64,000 bases of DNA, from positions 50,064,046 to 50,128,045 of the forward strand of contig NC_088302.1 of the NCBI RefSeq assembly GCF_032854445.1, read 5' to 3'. Below the pieces are notes generated by a model. It saw only the letters and a program-made list of their open reading frames with translations, ran no database searches and was not told the DNA's origin. The stretch comes from Liolophura sinensis. Its lineage: Eukaryota > Mollusca > Polyplacophora > Chitonida > Chitonidae. This document shows, one piece after another, positions 51,948 through 62,916 of this stretch; position 1 is the stretch's first letter, and every line of letters begins with the position of its first letter. The translations under genes and the position numbers were made by a program.

Positions 51948-54900
51948 GTAAGTATTTTCAAGGTTCATTAGTAAAACAGGAAATGTAATCAGTTTTTATC
52001 GGAGTTCCAAGAGACATTACACCCTTCATCGTTTTGATTCGAGAGGATACTTCAAAGAAACCATCATTTATTTCTTGCGCATTGAATGTATTTAAAAGTA
52101 ATCTTAAAAATAAACCATCCTGAGATAATGTATCAAATTTATAAAGTTGCATGGTGCATAGTACAGTTTGTTTGTCATATGTACTATTTCTCCCGACTAC
52201 TAAATACACCAATAACGAAAAACGGATGATAGAAGCTAAGGAAATGAATTTCCAAAAATAGATATAGGTCAAAATATCTTATTTTTTATCTGATATGTAC
52301 AGAAAATCAGTATTATTGTCCGGTCAGAACAACTGATAAAAGTGAAGAGGACAGGATCGTTTTTGCACCAACGTAAACATGCATATAAGTGGGGAAGCGG
52401 ATTCTCGCCATTTGAGCAGAGCAAGCCTAAGAAATGAATCATTCAAGCGGAAGGACATCATTCTGAGGCTCGCCATCTGAACGGAGCAAGCCTAAGATTT
52501 TTTTTTTTTTTTTTTTTGATTGGTGTTTTACGCCGTACTCAAGAATATTTCACTTATACGACGGCGGCCAGCATTATGGTGGGTGGAAACCGGGCACAGC
52601 CCGGGGGAAACCCACGACCATCCGCAAGCCTAAGAAATGAATCATTCAAGCGGAAGAAAACCATTCTGAGGCTCGCCATTTGAGCAGAGCAAGCCTAAGA
52701 AATGAATCATTCAAGCGGAAGAATACCATTCTGAGGCTCGCCATTTGAGCACAACAAGCCTAAGAAATGAATCATTCAAGCGGAAGGACACCATTCTGAG
52801 GCTCGCCATTTGAGCACAGCAAGCCTAAGAAATGAATCATTCAAGCGGAAGAACACCATTCTGAGGCTCGCCATCTGAGCACAGCAAGCCTAAGAAATGA
52901 ATCATTCAAGCGGAAGAACACCATTCTGAGTCTCGCAATCTGAGCAGAGCAAGCCTAAGAAATGAATCATTCAAGCGGGAGAATACCATTCTGAGACTTG
53001 AATGATCTCAAGTGCAATTAGATTCTAAAATTATATTTCCAAACTCAAGAAAATCTGATGCAAAGAATACTACCAAGAGGAAAAAATAAAATGGATATCA
53101 GAACATATCACAATTCATCCAACATTTTTACTAAACAAATAAACCAGCAAAGATTACAGGCCTGTTAAGTTTGCTAGGTACGAGATAATCGTACCTAACA
53201 AATAAAGCAGCAAAGTTTACATAAGTCTGTTAAGTTTGTTAGGCACGAGATAATAGCTCTTTATTTAATTATTTCTATTTATTTATTTTAATGTGGCACG
53301 AGAAATAAACATTAAGTGACTGCACAAAGTACCGTATAATGCTTTTCTTCTTTTTTAGAAACCAAATTATTTTATGATATGTGTCTGAAATCCAGGCATA
53401 TTGTCTATAAACTAAATGAAAACTAAAGTTATATTATTAAATTGGAAAACAGGATGATGTTTACATTTATTGTTTCACTGTGCATACATAGGGAAATCCG
53501 AGGCACTGACGAAAGCAAATTATTGTAGTAATTTTCTATAGTTATTATTCTTTTTACATTAATTTCATACCTTTTCTACGCCTTTTAGACATCTGTGAAA
53601 GTTACGATCAAGTTTTACAGGTTATTGGAATGCTTTCGCTTCTAAGATACTTTTGTATGAATTGAGTATGTTGAAGCATACGAATTTGTGATACGGTATC
53701 TAGGTGTGAATGGACAAAGAATGGGGATGTGTGACGTTGCTGGCAATAAAACTGCTGTACGAATTTGTGATACGGTATCTAGGTGTGAATGGACAAAGAA
53801 TGGGGATGTGTGACGTTGCTGGCAATAAAACTGCTGTACGAATTTGTGATACGGTATCTAGGTGTGAATGGACAAAGAATGGGGATGTGTGACGTTGCTG
53901 GCAATAAAACTGCTGTACGAATTTGGATGTGGTGGGCCCAATCAACTAAACCATTTCTAACTTACGTGAAAATATGAAATATGATTTTAGAGCTTTTAGT
54001 ATGGGCGGTGGGGGGAGGGGGGTAGCGCTTACAAATTAAAATTTGGACCACTTCATCAGTATAACCTTAAAAATGTACACGAATTTTGTACATTAGATCT
54101 GAACAAATACGGAGGGGTTTACAAAGTCGAAGACGCTGTATTCTGCACGGGTGCGGCGACTAGATTTAAACAGACGAGGAATGGTGATTGTAACATTGAT
54201 TATAATAAACACACTCATCCACTGTGAGCGCGACAGGCTCTGAAATTCAGCTACAACCACATGATGTCGCCATATGTGGATACACGACACCGATACGGCA
54301 TCTACATGTGAATATTAGACGAGGCATTGTGTACAAGTGATGATCATGAAAATGTATCGCTGTACAAAAAGTGGATACGGAAAATAAATGTTCATGGACG
54401 ATGAAGTGACATTGTTGACAATTGTATCGCCTTACAAATAGGGGATACGGGATATCGATCTTCAGGGACGATGAAGTGACGTTGTTGACAATTGTATCGC
54501 CTTACAAATAGCGGATACTGCATATCGATCTTCAGGGACGATGAAGTGACGTTGTTGACAATTGTATCGCCTTACAAATAGGGGAAACTGCATATCGATC
54601 TTCATGGACGATGAAGTAACATTGTTGACAATTGTATCGCCTTACAAATAGCGGATACGGGATATCGATCTTCAGGGACGATGAAGTGACGTTGTTGACA
54701 ATTGTATCGCCTTACAAATAGCGGATACTGCATATCGATCTTCAGGGACGATGAAGTGACGTTGTTGACAATTGTATCGCCTTACAAATAGCGGATACTG
54801 CATATCGATCTTCATGGACGATGAAGTAACATTGTTGACAATTGTATCGCCTTACAAATATCGGATACGGCATATCGATCTTCATGGACGATGAAGTGAC

Positions 54901-57900
54901 GTTGTTGACAATTGTATCGCCTTACAAATAGCGGATAAGGCACATGGATCTTCGTGGACGATGAAGTAACATTGTTGACAATTGTATCGCCTTACAAATA
55001 TCGGATACGGCATATCGATCTTCATGGACAATGAAGTGACATTGTTGACAATCGTATCGCCTTACAAATAACGGATACGGCACATAGATCTTCGTGGACG
55101 ATCAAGTGACATTGTTGACAATTGTATCGCCTTATACAATTGTATCGCCGTGGATACAAAACCCACGACCATCCGCAGGTTGCGTTGACAGTTGTATCGC
55201 CTTACAAATAAAAGGTACAGCATATAGATCTAGGCAGTGGATCGTGGTCGAGTGGTTAAGGTGCTTGGAAAGGAAATTTGTAGATTCTTGGGCTTTTCAT
55301 GGGACTTAACTGTCGACGACGTACATATATCCGTTTGCGAAGTCTACAGCTCCTATAGGAACGCTATTCTCTCCAACTAGTAAGTAACGTGTCAAAGGAC
55401 GATGGTTTGCGACGATAGATTGCATCGAGATCCCAACGAGATTTAGTTGAAAATCGCACTATTACTATTTCTATCTAATATCGTTGTGGTCTTTATGGGC
55501 ATTTATAACAACATGGCCGAAACCGGCTTCCACAGTTTACCAAGACTATAGCCTATAGTCTATTATAGGATTATCTCCCCCGGGCGGGCCCGTACAACCT
55601 ATCAGTTTTCCACCCCACAACTCAAATCTAACGATTAGGCGCTTCCCTCCTCACCTGTTAACCAGGGGTAATTTTCCATCACGCATGAGTCGCACTCACG
55701 TCACATCGATTAATTTTTTTTTATGAAATGTTAGACAAACCTGGTGTTCAGAAAAAAGCTGATAACGATAGCTGTCACATCAGCGACATAAAATGTTTGT
55801 ATTGGATTTTTATCGGGTCAATGACTAAACCTGACTAAACCTAAATATATTAAGCATTAACAGCCGTTAAAAACTTGGGAGCGAACATTCATCTGACAAA
55901 GAGAAAATCGTAACTGAGGTACATATCTTCATCTATTTAAATGAAAACACCAATCATGAATTTGAATTTGCATATTTTTACACTTGCAAAACTTCCATTA
56001 CTTCTATCATCGCGCAGAACCAGTGAATGGTTCGATCACTAACCCATCAGTGTGACGCAAGTCGCGTACCTTGCAGTCGCCCATTTTGGCTACGTCCATG
56101 AGTGTTAACGTGAAACGGGCCCCACACTTTACAGCGGAGTGTGTGAAGCATATTCTGTTATTATGCACTGTTTGGACTACCTGTTGATACTATAATGAAG
56201 GGGTAACATTTCCCGCTCGATGGCCACTCAGGTCCTAGCTGGATTGGGTGAGTACTCCGTAGCCAGTTTGTTTACAAAACGTTATCACAAAGGCAGGATT
56301 GACTAATAGATAAAAAAACATAAGGCAGGAAATGGGATCCCCATTGCCGAGATATAGGTTGATAAACTATGTATTAAACTGCAGTATTAAGTTTACCTTG
56401 CGTGTATAAGTATTCTTATTTTTACGAAAAGTGATGAAGGCCTCTGTACGCCTACTTGGCGCATGTTTTCGATCTAGGCTCTTAAAGAACCACAGGCTCT
56501 AACACTAAACTAAACATTCTTTTCTATGTGGATTATTTCCCTCTATTAAAAACTTTCCAAATTTTTCGCGTAGCAGTTCATGGATTTGTACTGAACGTCG
56601 CGCTAAAAATATTTCATATATACGGCAGTTGGAGTTCATTTTAAAATGCAGCCGGTAAAGGAAACGGAAGTGGTCGAATTACATCATGGATCTATTGCAA
56701 TAAACAGACAAACGTTCCCACAAGTGATGAAAAGATTCACACCCCCCCCCCCCCCCTTCCAACGACCCCCACCCCGGCAAAGTGTTTGTAATTTGTATGA
56801 CATACTGATGGAGATGGAGTGAGCTCCAAACATCTTCATTACTGCTGTGACGGGATGATTCTAGTTTGTCAATACCATATGTGAAAATATGAAAAACACA
56901 AACAACGGAAAGACATTGATAAATGTTTTTATTTTATGAAGGATTTACCATCAGTTGTTGGCATTTTGGCAGATTGAATACAAAAGTAAAGTAGGCCTAT
57001 TCACAAAGACAGCGAATTGTAGCGTAGGTCTTTTACATTTGAACCTAAATATTCCATTCAAAATTTTTTGCCTTGTAAAACGAGTAATTCTATAATCGTT
57101 CGTCATCGAGTTACTTTTATTCCTTTTCCAAATGTTGTCGCTTTATTTTATATGGCTTGTTTCAAATAGGCTGTCGGTTTCTCCAAACTCGACTTGAAGG
57201 ATGAAAAACCTCCGCCATATTCCTCCACTTTGGCTGCTGACGACATCGCTGGGGACGACAAAACCGTGGACGACGCCGAGTCCGAGGTGTCTGGTGGAGA
57301 TGAAAACAAAGAACGTGGTAACTGGAGCGGAAAACTGGACTTTATCCTGTCTTGTATAGGATTTGCCGTTGGAATCGGAAACGTCTGGAGGTTTCCCTAC
57401 AAGTGCTATGATAACGGCGGAGGTAGGCCTATTGCCGTTCGTGTACAATGCATATGATGGCTAATATTTATTTCCGTCCTCCCCTAGACCAAAAAGTGTA
57501 CTAAAACATACATACACATATACATGCATAAATAAGTTTAAATAGCGACTCCATTCCATGGCATGATTTGCGCCACGGCAATCAGAGGTGTATTACAAGA
57601 TATTCTTAGTCAGAATTCCTCTTGTTCTAATGACAGCGAAATTAGTAAAATCTTACCAAAGCCGCCATTTTGTTTTAGGCGCCTTTCTGATACCGTACAC
57701 GCTGATGTTGGTTCTGGCTGGTTTACCCCTATTTTTTCTTGAGCTGAGTTTTGGTCAGTTTTCGTCACTAGGGCCGATCACTGTCTGGAAGATCAGCCCA
57801 CTTTTCAAGGGTAAGACAGAGTTAAGCAGAATATCGAGTTTTCTCAATGAAGTAATTAGGCTAAAAAATGATAAACATCCACAAACTAACGTGCGCGTAA

Positions 57901-60900
57901 CCGTAAGCCTTGTGGTCATGGTGATAACGTGTATATTTAGTGCTGCGTTGATGGTGAAACGCGGTCTGAGAATTTGAAAGTGTTTGTTCACATTCCTGTA
58001 TAATTCCAGCTGACCATAGCTTTCTTGTGGAATATCTATTACTGTGCAATTCCTCACTAAACACGTTACATGTTAAATATTATATTTTATCAGGAATCAG
58101 GGGGCACTTTCACAAAACTGCGTGTGTCAAACTTCTCTTAACTTTTTATCATAAATGACGTGGAATGGGTTAAAGCGCCATCAGGCGACGGGAATGACGA
58201 GAGAAGTTAAGAAAAATTGTTTTACGAAGTTTCTTAAAAGTGCCTCCAGACACTGTGTTATATTGTGATCATACCTGTCTTGGTGTAGACTTTATACAAT
58301 GTCATGTCTAACCAGGTATCGGCTACTGTATGGTGATCATTTCCATACTGGTGGACATCTACTACAACGTCATCATTGGCTGGTCATTCTACTTTCTGTT
58401 CCGGTCCTTTACCTCTGTGTTACCATGGTCACACTGTGATAACGACTGGAACACCGAAATGTGTGTGGAGATCGGAAACCTAAATTCCAGCAGGGTGCAG
58501 AATATTACTGGTTAGTGGTTAGTGTGCTGTACAGTATATGTCATCGTCGTTGATAGAGGGTGGAAAAGAAGTACGGTAGGTCACATGATCACTCTTGTGA
58601 GTCCAAATTGGCCAAGCTTGGTATGTACAATTACAGCTAACGCCAGATCACATGGGACTGAGTAAGAGACTAATTTTATGTGATTACGAAAATAAAAAAA
58701 GCATTATTATTGTTGTTTATTCCACATCTCTGCTAGAAAACGCAAAAATGAGCTCATGCGGCACGATGCTTAATGTATTTTTCCTAAATATATATACTTT
58801 GTGCTATCACTGCAAACTTTATTACAACTTGAATAAAACTAATTGTATTGTACCTGTACATGTACAACTGTTGACAGTATTGAAAACCGTTATGGCTTGG
58901 CTTGCAATTCGGCCAATTCGGTGGACAAACATTTTCAGATTGTTGTGGGTGTTCGAAGAAGCAGAATGGAATACAGGGGTCTGCATTTACTAGAATCTGG
59001 CGGTTAGAGAAAATGCTGCGTCATGCCAGATTATACACGTTACTAGTTTTGATTTGGCTCCAATGCGTCTGTAATATCCATATGTTCTCATTCAAAGAAC
59101 GACTGTGTCAGTTAGCTCTTAATGCCAGCCCCAATGCTAACTGTACGCTGCCCAAGTTCTCAACACCCAGTGAAGAATTCTGGATGTAAGTAAAACCTAC
59201 CTTCAGATACTGTATACTTATCAACAGTGGCGAACGTTTTGATCATTAAAATAGTTTGTTCAGTTCCAAACAATCCTTGCTAGATAAAGAATAAGCAGAA
59301 CACCAAAGTTTTTTCTATAATATAGCGAAGTGAACATAGCAGTGCTAGTAAAACGAAACATATATGCTTATATATTGACTAGACAAACTAAACTTACCTC
59401 TGATATAACCTTTAATATTTATTTATATATTCCATTAGAGTTTTACCCCGCATATGGTATATCCATAAGATGGATATGAAGTAATTAGGTGGTATGGCAA
59501 GGAAGGCAGATGTACAAATTAACACACTGAGTTCTGTTCTTCCAACTGTACAAGATTCCCGCTTGCCAGCTTGCCAGGTGGCTTGAAGATTCAGAGGGGT
59601 ACCACTTTCTGGAACCTTGGACTGGTTTCCTGACTGGTTTCCAGATTGGTTTCCTGATTGTTTGTTTGATTTGTGCCGAAATTCCTCCTTAGGTTTGGTA
59701 CCGGTAACGTTTGCACAAACTTTACCAGGGTCGGGAAAAATAGATTTTGCTTTGTTAAGAGCTGTTTCAGTCTGACGAGTAATATTAATGGCCTTGGCCA
59801 GTTCGAGATGGAGTTCGAGCAACAGGTGTTCACGGATTCTTTGCTCACAACTATTCCACTGCTCAGTGAAAATGTCTAACAACCAATGCTATTCACTGAC
59901 CAGAACAAATCTCTGCACGAATGTGGAACCTGACGTTTAGATATTCTACACTTTGATATTCTCATGCCAATATTATTAACCGCAATCATCCGTAACATGT
60001 TTTGGATCTTCCAAGTGTACTTTCATTCTGAACCACATCAAGCTCGGTACATGCTATTACTCCCTCTCTGCAGACGCCACGTGTTGAACCAGACAGACGG
60101 TCTTCACGACATCGGGTCCATACGTTGGCAGACGTCGCTGTGTCTCGTATTCGCTTGGCTCGTCATCTTCCTCTGTATGGTCAAGGGTGTAAAATCGTCA
60201 GGAAAGGTACGAGTCATAGAAACCAAAGATTACACTCCTTAGCCTTTGTATTTATTTGTATGCTGTTTCATGCCGTACTCAAGAAATATTCACTTACTAG
60301 TATACGATAGCGGTCAGTCATGGGTTAAATTTAATCCAGATTGTTCTGTATAACGCAGGGACTTTTGGCTTGTTCTGACGACTTTTCTGCACGTGACGTG
60401 CTGACTTCCACACCAAACTGGTGGAAGATAAATGGTCTTCAGCGAACTTAAAACTATACAAACGATCCAATCCTCCACGAGCAATCAAAGTGAATCTTCT
60501 ACAAATTACGTCAGGCCTGCTTTAATATATCAGATGAGAGTAGAGTTGACATGCACAGAAACCATCGGCTACAAATTGCGGCTACGTTGCCTGATTCACC
60601 ATTGGGAAATGTCTGGAGAAATACTATCACAAATTATTATCTGTTGATTACAAAGCTAAGAAATCCTTCAGAATGTGTCTTTTGCTTCAGGATATTAGAT
60701 TGTAAAAAATATTGGGAATTTAAAAAAAAAAGGCAAAAAATCAGCTGTTGAATTAATAAACATTTTCGTTGTTCAGGTTGTATACGTCACGGCGACATTC
60801 CCTTACGTGGTTCTCCTCATCTTGCTGGTCCGTGGCTGCACGCTAGAGGGCGCTGTGGATGGTATTATATTCTACTTGACTCCAAAATGGGAATATCTCC

Positions 60901-62916
60901 TGAGGGCCCAGGTGAAAACCCTCAAACTCTCATGATGTGTTTATATGTTATGTTTATACGTTTAACCCGTCGTGACATCATTTTTCTTTCAAAGAAAAGA
61001 TAACAAATAATATAACCTTAGTTATTTCGGAAGGAGAGAGAGAGGGGGGGGGGGGGGGAATAGACTTAAACAGCCACAGCCATTTTGCGATGACGTGCCT
61101 GGTAACTGTACCCAGCTGAATACTCTCGCTGACTACAGGGTCACGTGACCTGGTGGAGATTTTTCCCACTGCCTCTGTTCACTTACCTTGACCAATGAGA
61201 TAGACAATCGGATCACTTCCGTTAGTTCCAGAATATTTCACTTGTACATGGATAACACGTGAGTGTTCGAAGTAAACCACTGGCTGTTGGCAAGTAACTT
61301 TTCCAACCGTGACGCAAAAATTTTCGCCTCAGGGCTGTTTCAATGTGTAGCCTACACGACATATGAAAATGTTCTGAAGTCATATAGAAATGCTTCACAT
61401 ATTTATAGATGTATTGAAACTTTTCTCTTCTTTTGTGCTACCCCATCGGTTAACAGCAGTTGGAATTCTTAGAGCTTCTGGAATTAGCTGGTTGATATTT
61501 TGGCTTACTTGAAGAATTTGTGCAGGATGTATGTTTGTGAGAATGTCTCAGCGGCTTCATGTGCTGAAGTCCATGTTCACATTGTGAAAACTCCGTTTCA
61601 TTCCCCCGACAGACCTGGGCTGTGGCCGCCACACAGATCTTCTACTCTCTGGGGCCGGCTTTTGGCGGATTGATCACCATGGCGTCTTACAATCGCTTCA
61701 ACAACAACTGCTACAGGTGGGCTGGTGGTGGGCTCAAAATACTCGAGTACTGTCAAATGATTCCAATGCTAAAGTGTAAGAATACTTTTGAACAAAAGGC
61801 ATTCAAATCCTCTTAACAAACCATACCTATGTGTGATTTAACTGATTTTTTTATTTGATTTCTTTATTGGACTGGTGTTTTACGCTATACTCCAGAATAT
61901 TTCACTTAGTTGACGGCGGACAGCATTATGGTGGCAGGACCTTCCCATTCACGAGAGGAGAAGAAGCCAACATGAGGTAGACTTGAACTCAGAATGGCCG
62001 CATTAGTGAGAGGCCTCGGCGTCATTGTGCTACGCTAGCACGCTACAAATTGGTACCATTGTCCATACAACGTATGACTTATTGCGATCGGCAGTATGCT
62101 TACCCATGATTCCTTTCTCTTCTAGGGACGCCCTTATCGTCTCCTTTCTGAACAGTGCCACGAGCGTGTTCGCCGGGTTTGTTATCTTCTCGCTGATTGG
62201 CTTCATGGCACGGATGATGAATAAAGATCCTTCTGAGGTGGTCGATCAGGGTGAGTGGCAGTGAAACGATTAATCCCGATCCTAACGACCAACAAACAGT
62301 TCGTTTAAAGATGTAATGTTTTAAGCGAAACAAAAATTCAGCTGGTAACATACATCAAAAAACTTTAAAATTACTACACTGCTAGACATCACTGTGGTTG
62401 TCAATACGTTATCTCGCTTCTTACTGAACAGTACCATGGAAATATATATAACCTGATTATCACAGAAGAGTGGTTATCTCCTCATAGTGAGGAACACTGT
62501 TATCCTTCTGTTGCTTATTACCGCAACCGCAGGAAAGCATTAGTTTATAAAATATTTCACGGAAACATGTTTTTTTTTCAAGATTTTCTTACCAAGACCT
62601 CCCATGATACAACCTGGGGATGGTCGTGGCTTTCCCCCGGGCTCTGCCGGGATTCCTCCCATCATAACGCTGGTGGCCGTCGTATGAGTGAAATATACTT
62701 GCGTACGGTGTGAAAACACCAATGAAACAAATAAATAAATTCCTAGCCAAGATGATCACTTTTTTCCGAAGAGTCTCGCAACTATTCTGTTCCTTCTACC
62801 CTAGGTCCTGGCCTGGCGTTTATTGTGTATCCTGAAGGGATAGCCCAGATGCAGTCTCACCTTTATGGGCTGTTCTCTTCTTCATCATGCTGCTGACGCT
62901 AGGCATCGGCAGTCAG
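51897..62916 (+). CDS. SLC6-family transporter, copy B, paralogue of copy A, 3' part outside window, frameshift in exon 10
   Basis: Visible exons are 51897-51947, 57170-57422, 57679-57810, 58316-58510, 59098-59185, 60074-60206, 60777-60911, 61613-61716, 62126-62250 and 62805-62916. From exon 3 to exon 9, every length and phase equals copy A. The encoded part spans the N-terminal tail (PPPY at 31-34), TM1 [14 protein letters not shown] and TM2-TM8. Exon 10 has 112 nt where copy A has 113: one C is missing after CAGATG near 62852, which shifts the frame to an early TGA. Either copy B is a recent pseudogene or the base is an assembly error; all other visible sites are intact, and no other stop is seen. 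Exons 11-15 were not found up to 64000 and probably lie beyond the window. Substrate expected as for copy A. Confidence 0.9.
52423..52995. repeat. 65-bp minisatellite interrupted by a SINE
   Basis: AAGCCTAAGAAATGAATCAT starts at 52423, 52488 (interrupted), 52626, 52691, 52756, 52821, 52886 and 52951: an exact 65-bp period on both sides of the insertion. Units differ by a few substitutions. Confidence 0.96.
52498..52625 (-). repeat. SINE inserted in the 65-bp array, minus strand, with target-site duplication
   Basis: A poly-T run of about 19, then GATTGGTGTTTTACGCCGTA through ACCCACGACCATCCGC: the 3' part of the main SINE. GCAAGCCTAAGA on the left and again on the right is both array sequence and an apparent target-site duplication of 10-12 bp. 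Near-identity with the SINE at 29488 suggests a young insertion. Confidence 0.9.
53134..53256. repeat. Tandem duplication, about 62 bp x 2
   Basis: CAAATAAACCAGCAAAGATT to GAGATAATCG and CAAATAAAGCAGCAAAGTTT to GAGATAATAG are adjacent copies. Confidence 0.75.
53681..53935. repeat. 79-bp minisatellite, 3 near-identical copies
   Basis: CGAATTTGTGATACGGTATC begins at 53681, 53760 and 53839, and a partial copy at 53918: an exact 79-bp period. Copies are identical as far as read, so the expansion is recent or homogenised. Confidence 0.96.
54321..55215. repeat. 70-bp minisatellite, about 12 copies, with an embedded SINE core fragment
   Basis: TTCATGGACG or TTCAGGGACG recurs every 70 bp from 54391 to 55091 (ten exact periods). 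Near 55160-55185 the array contains ACCCACGACCATCCGCAGGT, a piece of the main SINE core. GATACGGCAT in the unit resembles GATACGGTATC of the 79-bp array, so the two may share an origin. Confidence 0.94.
55236..55312 (+). repeat. tRNA-like fragment (SINE head or tRNA pseudogene)
   Basis: CGTGGTCGAGTGGTTAAGGT matches the D-arm/A-box of a class II (Ser/Leu-type) tRNA. The downstream half does not fold into a tRNA, so it is not a functional gene. A similar head, GCTAGCGTGGCCGAGAGGTC, stands at 3152. Confidence 0.45.
57170..57422 (+). CDS. SLC6 copy B exon 2 (N-terminal tail and TM1)
   Basis: The acceptor ttcaaatag opens [19 protein letters not shown], and TM1 is [14 protein letters not shown]. 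It is five codons longer than exon 2 of copy A in the acidic tail; from [18 protein letters not shown] onward the two align without gaps. Confidence 0.94.
57679..57810 (+). CDS. SLC6 copy B exon 3 (TM2)
   Basis: [20 protein letters not shown], then [17 protein letters not shown]. 132 nt as in copy A, but only about 75% identical in DNA (33 differences), mostly silent. Confidence 0.95.
58316..58510 (+). CDS. SLC6 copy B exon 4 (TM3, loop 2)
   Basis: 195 nt with only seven differences from copy A, and 143 consecutive identical bases (58349-58491). Protein sequence is identical across this exon apart from the ends. The donor is gttagt. Confidence 0.96.
59098..59185 (+). CDS. SLC6 copy B exon 5
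   Basis: [20 protein letters not shown] and then FSTPSEEFW. Sequon NCT. Length 88 nt and phase 2 out, as in copy A. Confidence 0.9.
59440..59882 (-). pseudogene. Possible LTR-retrotransposon gag remnant in intron 5 of copy B
   Basis: A minus-strand frame contains [18 protein letters not shown], resembling the RExLLxExxLTLxKAxxI segment of Gypsy-type gag, then a polar stretch with repeated SGNQ and cysteines downstream that could be a decayed zinc knuckle. No protease, polymerase or LTR was seen. The SGNQ part is a 12-13-bp tandem repeat. Confidence 0.35.
60074..60206 (+). CDS. SLC6 copy B exon 6 (TM4)
   Basis: [20 protein letters not shown], then TM4 and KGVKSSGK before the donor gtacga. 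133 nt as in copy A. Confidence 0.94.
60258..60312 (-). repeat. SINE tail fragment, minus strand
   Basis: CATGCCGTACTCAAGAAATA followed by TTCACTTACTAGTATACG: a short diverged piece of the inverted main SINE tail. Confidence 0.6.
60777..60911 (+). CDS. SLC6 copy B exon 7 (TM5)
   Basis: [20 protein letters not shown] and then [14 protein letters not shown] before the donor gtgaaa. 135 nt, phase 0. Confidence 0.95.
61613..61716 (+). CDS. SLC6 copy B exon 8 (TM6)
   Basis: [20 protein letters not shown] and then [14 protein letters not shown]: protein identical to copy A in this exon, with DNA about 94% identical. Confidence 0.95.
61844..62045 (-). repeat. tRNA-derived SINE, minus strand, in intron 8 of copy B
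   Basis: TGGACTGGTGTTTTACGCTA, GGCGGACAGCATTATGGTGG and GTAGACTTGAACTCAGAATG (inverted B-box region) follow each other to a decayed head ending near 62045. Part of the core is deleted. Confidence 0.82.
62126..62250 (+). CDS. SLC6 copy B exon 9 (TM7)
   Basis: [20 protein letters not shown] and then [20 protein letters not shown] before the donor gtgagt. 125 nt as in copy A. Confidence 0.95.
62612..62743 (+). repeat. SINE 3' part in intron 9 of copy B
   Basis: GGATGGTCGTGGCTTTCCCC to GTACGGTGTGAAAACACCAA plus AACAAATAAATAAA: core and tail of the main SINE, moderately diverged. Confidence 0.82.
62805..62916 (+). pseudogene. SLC6 copy B exon 10 with a one-base deletion
   Basis: It opens [16 protein letters not shown] as in copy A. 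After ATG, copy A has CCC ATC TCG while copy B has only CAG TCT CAC, one base short. The frame is lost and reaches TGA about 40 nt later. Read in the shifted frame, the rest still matches [14 protein letters not shown] and the donor gtatgt is intact. Confidence 0.88.

Larger units (their letters stand above)
51948..57169. other. Intron 1 of SLC6 copy B, with three unrelated tandem arrays
   Basis: A 5.2-kb intron. Its arrays have 65-, 79- and 70-bp units (listed separately), plus a SINE inserted in one array, a tRNA-like fragment near 55236 and a poly-C run at 56741-56757. From 55320 to 57169 nothing else is recognised. Confidence 0.65.

Noticed and set aside
53681-55215. CRISPR-like regular spacing
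   Set aside because: The repeats are contiguous minisatellites without unique spacers, in an animal genome.
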